The notes under the pieces: model-generated
The model's input: only the letters and a program-made list of their open reading frames with translations
Told to the model about the DNA's origin: nothing
Database searches by the model: none
Translations under genes and position numbers: made by a program
Shown here: positions 1-8,100 of the stretch, one piece after another
Layout of the letters: every line of letters starts with the position of its first letter
Position numbering within the stretch: position 1 is the first letter of the stretch
Assembly: GCA_014376445.1 (NCBI GenBank)
Contig: JACMRM010000096.1
Coordinates: 1 to 34,831 of the forward strand
Reading direction: 5' to 3'
DNA length: 34,831 nt
Source of the DNA: Bacteriovorax sp.
GTDB lineage: Bacteria > Bdellovibrionota > Bacteriovoracia > Bacteriovoracales > Bacteriovoracaceae

Positions 1-65
1 ACATAGAGCATTTATTTAATGGTGCCAATCTGTCCAAAAAGCGACTCAAAAAAATGGCAAAAAAA

Positions 66-86
66 AACCTCTCCAATGGAGAGGTT
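66..86. terminator. Bidirectional rho-independent terminator
   Basis: A perfect 9-bp stem (AACCTCTCC / GGAGAGGTT) with a 3-base loop. On the minus strand it is followed by a run of seven T, so it would end transcription of the sugar transferase that stops at 117. On the plus strand it is followed by CATTTTTTA, so it could also serve a plus-strand gene ending just before the window. Plus-strand stops in two frames lie at 4-6 and 17-19, but no partner gene can be identified. Confidence 0.85.
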
Positions 87-116
87 CATTTTTTATTAAA
101 TTTTTTTCTGATTAAA

Positions 117-806
117 TTAGTTCTTTATAGTGTTGAAAAAAGTGACCATTTTGATCGCTGTATAGTAGCTGATCAACAAATTAAATAGAATAGAGTGACG
201 TTGATCGATGTAATAAACATCATACTGGATTTTTTCACTAGCAGTTGCATCGTATGGAAGACAGATTTGAGCGAGTCCTGTGATACCTGGTTTTACTTCA
301 CGACGACGAGTGTACTTTGCAATTTCGATTTCGTAGATATCAACAAACTCTGGTCTCTCCGGACGAGGTCCAACGAAAGACATATCACTTGATAATACAT
401 TAAATAATTGTGGAAGTTCATCAAAGTGAGAAGCTCTAAGGATTCTACCGAGACGAGTAATACGTGGATCATTTTTTGAAGCTAGGATCGCTCCAGTATT
501 TGCTTCAGCGTTTTCAATCATCGTTCTGAATTTATAAATTGAAAAATGCGTACCGTCTTTTCCTACTCTTGTTTGAGAGTAAAGGACTTTTCCACCCATA
601 GTAAGTTTAATGGCAGCAGCAACTATGAGCATTATTGGCGAAAAAATTACTAATAAAAATATAGCGAATAAAGATTCAAAAGCCGCTACACCTTTTTCTC
701 CAATCGTCAGTTTCCTAAAAATGAAAGAATCCGTGTAGAAAAAATTCTTCATATCGAACTTTTCAATATCTAATGAACCTGAATCTGAAACTGCTAAATT
801 TGTCAT
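117..806 (-). CDS. Polyprenyl-phosphate sugar phosphotransferase (initiating glycosyltransferase)
   Basis: This enzyme would transfer a sugar-1-phosphate from a nucleotide sugar to undecaprenyl phosphate at the inner membrane, starting the polysaccharide repeat unit. A hydrophobic helix (about residues 45-70) precedes the catalytic part. That part carries the family motifs KFRTM, the DELPQLFNVL block, SFVGPRPERP and KPGITGLAQ. At about 229 residues it matches the short monotopic form, with only the catalytic domain and no multi-pass N-terminal half as in WcaJ/WbaP. I chose the ATG at 806, which has GGAG nine bases upstream; an in-frame TTG lies two codons earlier at 812. It has its own terminator and a 307-base gap upstream, so it is probably a separate transcription unit supplying the export locus further along the window. 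Sugar specificity cannot be read from the sequence. Confidence 0.92.
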   Translation of the reverse strand: MTNLAVSDSGSLDIEKFDMKNFFYTDSFIFRKLTIGEKGVAAFESLFAIFLLVIFSPIMLIVAAAIKLTMGGKVLYSQTRVGKDGTHFSIYKFRTMIENAEANTGAILASKNDPRITRLGRILRASHFDELPQLFNVLSSDMSFVGPRPERPEFVDIYEIEIAKYTRRREVKPGITGLAQICLPYDATASEKIQYDVYYIDQRHSILFNLLISYYTAIKMVTFFNTIKN

Positions 807-1113
807 AACCAAGACTCCAAAACACAGTCGTTAAAAAACTCGTAAGTATTTTTATGGATGTCTACCATAAGTTAATTTGGGTGGCCAAGCGTTTGGTATT
901 ACCCAGTAATAATTACTAGATTACAAAGCAAACAAAAGACCAATTGGATTTTTGTGGATAACTTGCAGGCTAAGTTGCATTTTTAAGCGCTTATAAATAG
1001 ATGACTAAAGAGCAACTATAGATAATTCATGCAAAGATGCCCCGCCTGCTTCGTGTGTTAGGGCGAATTTACTTTATTAAGATTTGATTAAGATGGATGA
1101 GCTCTGCAAAATT
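807..1113. other. Non-coding gap upstream of the sugar transferase
   Basis: No convincing ORF. This stretch separates the end of the six-gene minus-strand block from the sugar transferase and should hold that gene's promoter, but I could not pick a good -35/-10 pair. It contains a 13-base palindrome, AGTAATAATTACT (905-917), and a 10-base palindrome, TAAGCGCTTA, near 984-993. No U-tailed hairpin is visible after the cupin-like gene at 1114. Confidence 0.5.
905..917. promoter_or_regulatory. 13-base palindrome, possible operator
   Basis: AGTAAT-A-ATTACT is a perfect inverted repeat about 100 bases upstream of the sugar transferase start at 806, in otherwise unstructured AT-rich DNA. Regulator binding is inferred only from symmetry and position, and a chance palindrome is possible at this base composition. 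Confidence 0.2.
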
Positions 1114-1995
1114 CTAGTTGCCGCGTAGTTTCCTCGCAACATTAAAAACACTGTCTACAGCAGGGAAAACTGTCGATTTGAAAGAATCTACGGCCAGCGA
1201 GCGGTCTACGGCCTGAGAGGAAATGCCTAATTTTCTTAAACGATTATTGATTTTCATCGCTTCACTCCAGCGAAGTGTCTCATCAGAATGGAAGAAAATA
1301 GAAAGAGTAATTGAGATATCTTCAGATCCGTTCTTTACGTAATGGCCTGATGTAAATGGAATATGAGCGGCATCACCAGTTTTAAAATGAAATTTGTGAG
1401 CATGCTTATCAACTTCTTCTGTCCATAACGGAAGCTCTGGCTCCCAATCCATGTATGATTCAGTAATAGCTCTACTGAAAACTTCTTCTGATCTTGGAGG
1501 GAAAATCGCAAGCTCTTTACTCCCGCGGATCTGCATAATGAAATTAGATGTACGGTCAAAGTGAAATGGAGTTACTGCATTTGGTGAAGCAATGAAAAGC
1601 CATAGAGTCGGCCCTATTGGTGCTGTTCCCGTTCCGTTGATTTTTAATAACTCAGCAATGTCCTCAATCAAATCTTTGTATAAAACTTTAAAAGACTCAT
1701 GAAGCTCAGAGTTTCTTACAGCAATATAGGCATTAGATGTGCGGATTGTTTCAATAACTTCCATGAGATCCAATTGCTTTGTATGCGTATCAAGAGCGTT
1801 GTCGAAATTTATTTTCAGACTATCGAGGCCTTTTGAAAACATAACTTTTTCTTTTGGCATTTCAGGAATCATTTTTATAAGACTTTCAATACTAAGAGCT
1901 GGATGATCCGCAAGGGAATGACTAAAACTAAAAGGTTTACGATCAAGATTCTTCGGGTCAATGTCACCTTTTAAGCAATTTAAATTTTTCATCAT
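1114..1995 (-). CDS. JmjC/cupin_8-like putative Fe(II)/2-oxoglutarate-dependent oxygenase
   Basis: A 293-residue soluble protein with the jelly-roll signature of cupin_8/JmjC-type hydroxylases. HFD at residues 145-147 gives the first His and Asp metal ligands, followed by an IRGSKELAIFPP strand. A GDAAHIPFTSGH block supplies the distal histidine (H218). Family members use Fe(II), O2 and 2-oxoglutarate to hydroxylate amino-acid side chains, either in proteins or on small molecules. It starts five bases after the GH123-like lipoprotein gene stops, with AGGA upstream, and is the last gene of the synthase operon. A tailoring hydroxylation of the peptide product (for example on the proline ring or a carrier-bound residue) is therefore an attractive inference. 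Protein hydroxylation or a non-catalytic cupin are alternatives. The first two codons are both ATG, so the start could be three bases further in. Confidence 0.72.
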   Translation of the reverse strand: MMKNLNCLKGDIDPKNLDRKPFSFSHSLADHPALSIESLIKMIPEMPKEKVMFSKGLDSLKINFDNALDTHTKQLDLMEVIETIRTSNAYIAVRNSELHESFKVLYKDLIEDIAELLKINGTGTAPIGPTLWLFIASPNAVTPFHFDRTSNFIMQIRGSKELAIFPPRSEEVFSRAITESYMDWEPELPLWTEEVDKHAHKFHFKTGDAAHIPFTSGHYVKNGSEDISITLSIFFHSDETLRWSEAMKINNRLRKLGISSQAVDRSLAVDSFKSTVFPAVDSVFNVARKLRGN

Positions 1996-2000
1996 TCATC

Positions 2001-5000
2001 CTACTTTTTAAGGAAAATATTTTTCAATTGTTCATTCAATTTCACTTCAAAATCGCGAAAGTCTACACTTTTATTACTCATGAAAGTTGGTGATGAATAA
2101 AAGTAGTTTTCACGTTTAATTCCATCAAGCCAAGTTTTAGCCTGCTTAATCGTTTCAGGGTTTCCTGAGTTATTTACAATCGCATTTTCTATCAATTTAA
2201 GTTTCTTATAGACGTGAAGGCCTTCTGTTGCCATCTCAAAACGCAAAGAGTGTAAAATTTTTCCATCAATTGTCGGAAAGAACATCACAACATCCGACTC
2301 TCGTCCGTCAAAATCAAAATACGGATAATTGTTTACTGAAGATGAATGCCATTCCAGATATTGAGAAAGGCCGTTCTGGCGGGCCACATAGAGCCCTAGA
2401 CCGAACGAAAAACGCGGATCATCCAGGTTTCCTGCTGAGGCATTGTAAAATCCCCAGCGTTGGTTATTATCGCGGAGTTTTCCAATATCACTTTTAGTAA
2501 GGCTTGAATAAAAACCGTAATCAAAAAGTGCGTTCAGTTTATTTGAGTCACCGCCATGAAATGATCCAAATCCCCCCAAAGGCATGAATGGAAAATGTTT
2601 TTTTAATTTTTTTCCAAGTTCGATATCAGATGCGATTTTATCTGAATAACCTCCGGCCTCATCACTGAAAGTATGAACGATCTTCGGCCAGTTCTTTTTT
2701 TCATATAGTGACTTCAGTTCAGAGGCTGCTTTTTTATAATAAGCATCTTCTGACATATCTCCAGGCTTCTTGCTCAAATCAATCATTGTCTGCGGGAATT
2801 GTCCGCCGTAAGAGTAAACTGTCTGAATTCCCCATTTCGAACTTTCTTTAAACAGATCATCAAGTTCAGAAATGTCGCCAGGAAGCCCTGTGAATGTTGT
2901 AAAGCCTGCTTCACCTAAATTCTCAAGAGCAAGGTAGCGGTATTTTTTTCGAAGCTCCGTGTATCCGCTTCCTTTGAAATAGCTGAATGGCAGCGGATCG
3001 ATTCCGAAAAATCCGACGGGAAACTCTACTTTAGGGAGAGCGTATGAAAGAACTGTGATTTCCACTGGAAATTTTGTTGTCTCTTTTCCATGCTGGAATA
3101 CAACTTCGCCTTTAAAAATACCCTGTGGCATTTTGTCGGTGATTTTTAACTGCAGCCATAAATATTTTGTACGTTCTTTCTTTAAAGCGTATGAACGCTC
3201 CAGCATCGGCCTTAAAAATTTACCGGTCACCATGTAGGTTTCATGGTTGATATCCGGTGACGTGTATTGAAAAATCAGATCGCTGCCAGCAATCTGACTT
3301 GGGCTTATTATTTCACCTTTTCCATTTGAGAAATCACTAAAACTCCAACTTACTTTCTCATCACGGCTGCCAGAATTCAATTGAACCATCTGATAAGGAG
3401 AGTCTCCAGCTCCTCCGAAAAAATTCAATTGAGAGCTGCTGCTCTTTTTTACATTTGAAGGATTCAGGTACAAATCAGGCTCGACGACTGCTGCAGAAAA
3501 TGTCGATACCGGTTTATCAGTCTTTTGAATCGATCTGGACATCCAGTTGAATTCTTCTTTATTTCTCATTTCAAAAGCGGCTCTGTAGCTCTGCCCTTCT
3601 GCTTCATTGTTTTTACTCCACAAGATTAGAGAGTTTAAACTGATACCGGTTTCATCACCGTCAAATTCAATATCCAGAATTCCATTCGTCACTTCAACAG
3701 ACTTATCAATTGAATGAAAAACTTTTGAAAGATAAAGATCATAAGGATTATCCTGAAGATCCGGAATCACACCTTCAAATCTTAACAGGTCAGCAAGAAA
3801 ATCTTTTCCTGAATTTCTGGTTTCTTTAAAGACTGGAGTTCCATTGACAGAAACTGTTCTGTCAGACCAGAAAGGCACATCCCAATATCCAAGTTTATCA
3901 ACAACCAGATTCATCTGATATTTTCCATTGGGAAGCTTTATTCTAAAATGTCCATCGAGCATGCCGATAGAATATCTCAAGGCTTCACTGCCATACTGAG
4001 AGTCTTCCACACGCCAGAATTTTGGCTCAACAAAACCGTAGCCCCTTTCATCAGTATAATTCGTTTGAGTCGTAACTCTATTTAAGTTTGATCCCATCTC
4101 TGCTTTTTGTGAAGTAAAGTCGAATGCCATTACTCCCTGAGGAATTGCAGGCATCGGATTGGATGAAAGAGTAATGTTGTCTATTAAAAATGCTTTTGAA
4201 GCAAAAATTGATTTTGAATCAGGATCGATCACTACAAAAAACTTTTCAAGTTTTGTTAAGTTAATCGAGCGTTGAAATCTATGAGACCCTCGCTCTCCAA
4301 CATATTGAGTAAGGGAAAAACTCAACTTGTTCCAGCCGGGAGCCAAGGTTTGTTTAAAATTGTCTTGAGACCAGTAGTCAGTCGTTTTATCATCTGCAAG
4401 TGTGACGTAAAAATCCGTATAGGTTTGATTCGGATTGAAGACTTCCATATTGAGACGATCGTAGGCTGACCAGTCTTTCACCGGCATTTTACCAATTTTA
4501 AAATTAAAAAATTTCTGTGGAGAAAATTCACCTGCTTTATTTTTAATTGAAAACGGATGACCGGATTCGCTGCTGTCAAAAGTGTATAACTTCTTTTTCA
4601 ATGCAGTTTTATTTTTTACAGCTGCAAGTTTATTCAATTGATTAGATGGAAGGGGCTTTTCATTTTCGATCGAAACTTTTTCCTGGCCTGCTTCTACCTT
4701 CTCAATATAAAAATCGTCCACCCAGATCTGCCCCGGGGATTTCAGGCGAAACCAGATCGTAAGGTCTGATGCTTTTACATGCACCATATACTCGATCTTT
4801 CTCCAGTCATAGCTACCGCTCAAATCCATGAACGGAGATTGAGTGCCATAGCCGCCGTCATAAAAATGCCAGAAGGATGCACCCTCTGCTCCTTTTTGAA
4901 CATCCTGGGCCCTGACAAAAGTAATGACTTTATAATTTCCAGGTGAAAGATCCTTCCACGTAAAAAAAGCTGTTTCGCTTTCTCCGAAATCCGTGGATAA

Positions 5001-5174
5001 CCATAAACTACTTTGATCTGCCCTTCCCATATTTGTTACATATGAACCCAAACCTTCACCATAAAAACTCCACTGGGGCTCTTTTGGGGTGAAACTGAAG
5101 CTTTTGGAGTAAGCACAGCCAACTAAAAGAGTAAAACTCAAGAGTGATGCGATGATATATTTTTTTGTTTTCAT
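2001..5174 (-). CDS. Large GH123/DUF4091-like lipoprotein with carbohydrate-binding-like domains
   Basis: A 1057-residue protein. The N-terminus is a lipoprotein signal peptide with lipobox LLVGC (Cys20), so it should be anchored in the cell envelope. Residues of about 30-190 and 200-365 look like two beta-sandwich, galactose-binding-type modules; each ends in a DxF/DNI-type strand. A malectin-like stretch follows (about 370-530). The C-terminal third resembles the GH123/DUF4091 catalytic fold. It contains an HTFSDEAGG segment (D838, E839), which fits the Asp-Glu pair of the substrate-assisted GH123 mechanism, and a late block near 965-994 (FFPTIDGKILHSLRFEM...) typical of that domain. Known GH123 enzymes are beta-N-acetylgalactosaminidases; the substrate here is unknown. 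It starts seven bases after the NRPS stop. The ORF extends further to 5327, but only the ATG at 5174 gives a signal peptide. Confidence 0.68.
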   Translation of the reverse strand: MKTKKYIIASLLSFTLLVGCAYSKSFSFTPKEPQWSFYGEGLGSYVTNMGRADQSSLWLSTDFGESETAFFTWKDLSPGNYKVITFVRAQDVQKGAEGASFWHFYDGGYGTQSPFMDLSGSYDWRKIEYMVHVKASDLTIWFRLKSPGQIWVDDFYIEKVEAGQEKVSIENEKPLPSNQLNKLAAVKNKTALKKKLYTFDSSESGHPFSIKNKAGEFSPQKFFNFKIGKMPVKDWSAYDRLNMEVFNPNQTYTDFYVTLADDKTTDYWSQDNFKQTLAPGWNKLSFSLTQYVGERGSHRFQRSINLTKLEKFFVVIDPDSKSIFASKAFLIDNITLSSNPMPAIPQGVMAFDFTSQKAEMGSNLNRVTTQTNYTDERGYGFVEPKFWRVEDSQYGSEALRYSIGMLDGHFRIKLPNGKYQMNLVVDKLGYWDVPFWSDRTVSVNGTPVFKETRNSGKDFLADLLRFEGVIPDLQDNPYDLYLSKVFHSIDKSVEVTNGILDIEFDGDETGISLNSLILWSKNNEAEGQSYRAAFEMRNKEEFNWMSRSIQKTDKPVSTFSAAVVEPDLYLNPSNVKKSSSSQLNFFGGAGDSPYQMVQLNSGSRDEKVSWSFSDFSNGKGEIISPSQIAGSDLIFQYTSPDINHETYMVTGKFLRPMLERSYALKKERTKYLWLQLKITDKMPQGIFKGEVVFQHGKETTKFPVEITVLSYALPKVEFPVGFFGIDPLPFSYFKGSGYTELRKKYRYLALENLGEAGFTTFTGLPGDISELDDLFKESSKWGIQTVYSYGGQFPQTMIDLSKKPGDMSEDAYYKKAASELKSLYEKKNWPKIVHTFSDEAGGYSDKIASDIELGKKLKKHFPFMPLGGFGSFHGGDSNKLNALFDYGFYSSLTKSDIGKLRDNNQRWGFYNASAGNLDDPRFSFGLGLYVARQNGLSQYLEWHSSSVNNYPYFDFDGRESDVVMFFPTIDGKILHSLRFEMATEGLHVYKKLKLIENAIVNNSGNPETIKQAKTWLDGIKRENYFYSSPTFMSNKSVDFRDFEVKLNEQLKNIFLKK

Positions 5175-5181
5175 AATTTTT

Positions 5182-8100
5182 TTAAATAATCTTTTTAAGA
5201 ACGACAACCAGTTCAGGGCTTTCAATAAAATTTTCATGTGTGCCGTTGATTTCAAATGTTTTGATTTCACCGCTGATAATTCCGTTCCAACCCATAACGG
5301 GATCACTATACCATCCGGTAGATTCAAGCCTGGAACGAATTAGATACAGTTCTCCAGAGTAACGCTCTTTTGGATAATATTTCCAAATCGCCTGGTAATT
5401 TTTTCTTTCGATTTCGATTAATAGCACAGAAAGCGGAACAGGAAGACCCAGGGTTCTGTAAATTTTTGATTGAATTTTATTCAGCCAGTTTTTTGATCTG
5501 ATGGTCAGCGCATCTTTATACTTGTTAAACAACGGACGTTTTCTTTTTTTATTATAGGATTTTAAATCAAGATTAGGACCGAAAGTATCGAACATAATTA
5601 ATTTATCAATTGTGTCTCCGCGCTTTTTCAGCTGGAAGGCCACTTCTAGTGCGATCATACCACCCATTGATCCACCAGCAAGTAGATAAGGTCCTTCAGG
5701 CTGTGCCAGTTTAATTTCTCGAATATAATTTGTTGCCATTTCTTCAATTGAACGAAGGGGTGATGTAATACCATCAAGTCCTATCGATTGAAGAGCAAGA
5801 AGTGGCCTTTCATTTTTTGTGGCAGGAACCAGAGTAACATAATTCAAAATATTCCCACCGACTCCATGAAAGCAAAAAAGCGGATTTTTATATCCAGTAG
5901 ATTTAATCGCCACTAGTGATTTATAAATTTGCGGGATCACTGAAACGGCTTCTCTTTTTAAAGAAATGACAGACTCATTTGAAACTGGAAGTTTAGATTC
6001 AAGATTGTTGGCGAATGAATCAAAATTGTCCGATTCAATTAAAGTTGACAGTGGTAGATTGATTTTAAAGACACCTGCTATTTTAGAGAACATTTGAACG
6101 GCCAAAAGAGAATTGCCACCAATATCAAAAAAGTTGTCAGAATTTTTAAGTTCTGTGACCCCGAGCACTTCTTTCCATATCTGGCGAAGAGTTTCATGAT
6201 TATTTGCTATGATTGCTGCCGTTGACGGGCGCTGCTCGGTTACACTGACAGATTGATTATTTAAAATAGCCGATGCCTGGACTTTAGGAAGAGATTTTTT
6301 ATCCATCTTTCCGTTGAGAGTTTTGGGAATTGCACTCATGTAGGTAAAGTGCGATGGAATCATGTAGCTTGGAAGCTTTTTACTAAGAACTTCTCTCAAC
6401 ATTCTTTCATCGAGCGCTCTATTATTGGTCGTCGCAAGGTATGCAAAAATTCTTACGTCTCCCGGTCTGTATTCACTGGTGATGACAGCAACTTCCTGCA
6501 CTTCATGAATTTTCTGAATGGCCGCTTCGATTTCGCCCAGTTCAATTCTGTATCCGCGGACTTTTACCTGACCGTCGTTTCTGCCAAGGCATTCGATTTC
6601 TCCATCTACCGTAAAACGTGCCAGGTCTCCAGTCGCATACATCTTTTCCCCGGTGAAAAACGGGTCTGGCAAAAATCTTTCGGCAGTCAGATCATCGCGT
6701 CCAAAATATCCTTTCGCGAGTCCATAGCCACCGATAAATAATTCACCGGTAGCACCGATTGGCTTCATGTGGCGGTTATCATCTAAAATATAAAGTGAAG
6801 TATTAGCAATAGGTTTTCCGACCGTAATAAAACTGTCATCAAGAGATAATTTTTTACATGCTGACCAGACAGTTGTTTCTGTCGGCCCATACATGTTCCA
6901 GACTGCTCCGCACATAGGAATCAATGTCTTTGCAAGATCAATTGGAAAAGCTTCTCCGCCACAAAGAACTTTGATATTTTTATTGCCCTTCCACCCTGAA
7001 GCTAATAAAAGTCTCCATGTCGAAGGTGTCGCCTGCATAATAGAAATATTTTTATTATTTAGAATATTTTTTAGTGAAGCTCCATCCACAGCTTCAGCGC
7101 TCGAAGAAAGATAGATTGTCCCTCCCGAAATCAATGGCAGGTATAATTCCAGAACGGAAATATCAAAACTCAAAGTTGTGACTGCAAGAATTTTATCATT
7201 TTCATTGAAGCTAATCGTCTCATTCATCGACAATAGGAAATTTGTCACTGAACCATGAGTCAGCTGAACACCTTTTGGATTTCCAGTACTACCGGAAGTA
7301 TAGATTACATAAATTGTATCCGTAAGAGCATGATTTACGAATGGAATATCTTTATCAAAAAGGTCTTCGTTAATGATATTGGAAATAAGGATTTTTTCTC
7401 CCCCGTGTTTAAAGCGCCCGATCAATGACTCTTCAGTCAGTAAAATTTTAGGCGTTGAACTCTCAATCATATAATCGAGACGCTCCTGAGGAAATCCCGG
7501 GTCGAGAGGAACGTACCCTGCACCGGTTTTTAAAACTCCCAGAATCGTTGCGACTAGTTGGCTCGTTCTTGTCAGAGAGATGCCGACAAGACTTCCGCGC
7601 CCTACTCCCTTCGCGATTAGAGCATTGGCCACTCGCCTGCTTAATAGATCAAGCTCACCATAAGACATTCTTCCATTCGTTGTTTCGATAGCAATGGCAT
7701 GTGGATTTAACTTCGCATTTTTTTCTACAATTTTATGAAACGGAGTGAATTTGTCTTTTGCAGTCCATGAATTATTCCACTCCCTGATGATAAGTGTTTC
7801 CTGCGTTTCAGGAATTGAACTCAAAAGATTTAGCGGCTTATTGAAATTTTCCAGAAGACCGTTTAAAATATGGAAAAAACATTCGCTGAATCGTCCGACT
7901 GTCTCCGGTTTAAATAAGTCATTCCTGAATTCAAAAGCACCTTCAATTTTTCTATCGCTTGCTTTAATCCACAGATCAAGGTCCGTATGAGTTGATGCCT
8001 TATCAATATTGATCTGAGTGTAAGGTGTACCATTGATTTCCGCAGAACGGTTGCTCACATCTTGGTATGAAAAAAATGTTTGAAAAACGGGAGTGCGGCT

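Noticed and set aside
3-188. An open plus-strand frame entering from the left edge and running through the terminator into the sugar transferase gene
   Set aside because: It crosses a strong bidirectional hairpin and continues antisense to a well-supported coding region, and its translation shows no recognisable domain.
1335-1559. Alternative-frame ORF inside the cupin-like gene
   Set aside because: It overlaps the metal-binding region of the recognised protein in another frame and has no support of its own.
5175-5327. N-terminal extension of the GH123-like lipoprotein upstream of 5174
   Set aside because: The extension would lie inside the end of the NRPS thioesterase coding region and would bury the lipoprotein signal peptide behind 51 residues.
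6349-6741. 130-codon plus-strand open frame inside the NRPS A domain
   Set aside because: It lies wholly antisense to conserved adenylation motifs. Its openness follows from the codon use of the real gene, and it has no ribosome-binding site or recognisable domain. The same applies to the other short antisense frames across both synthases.
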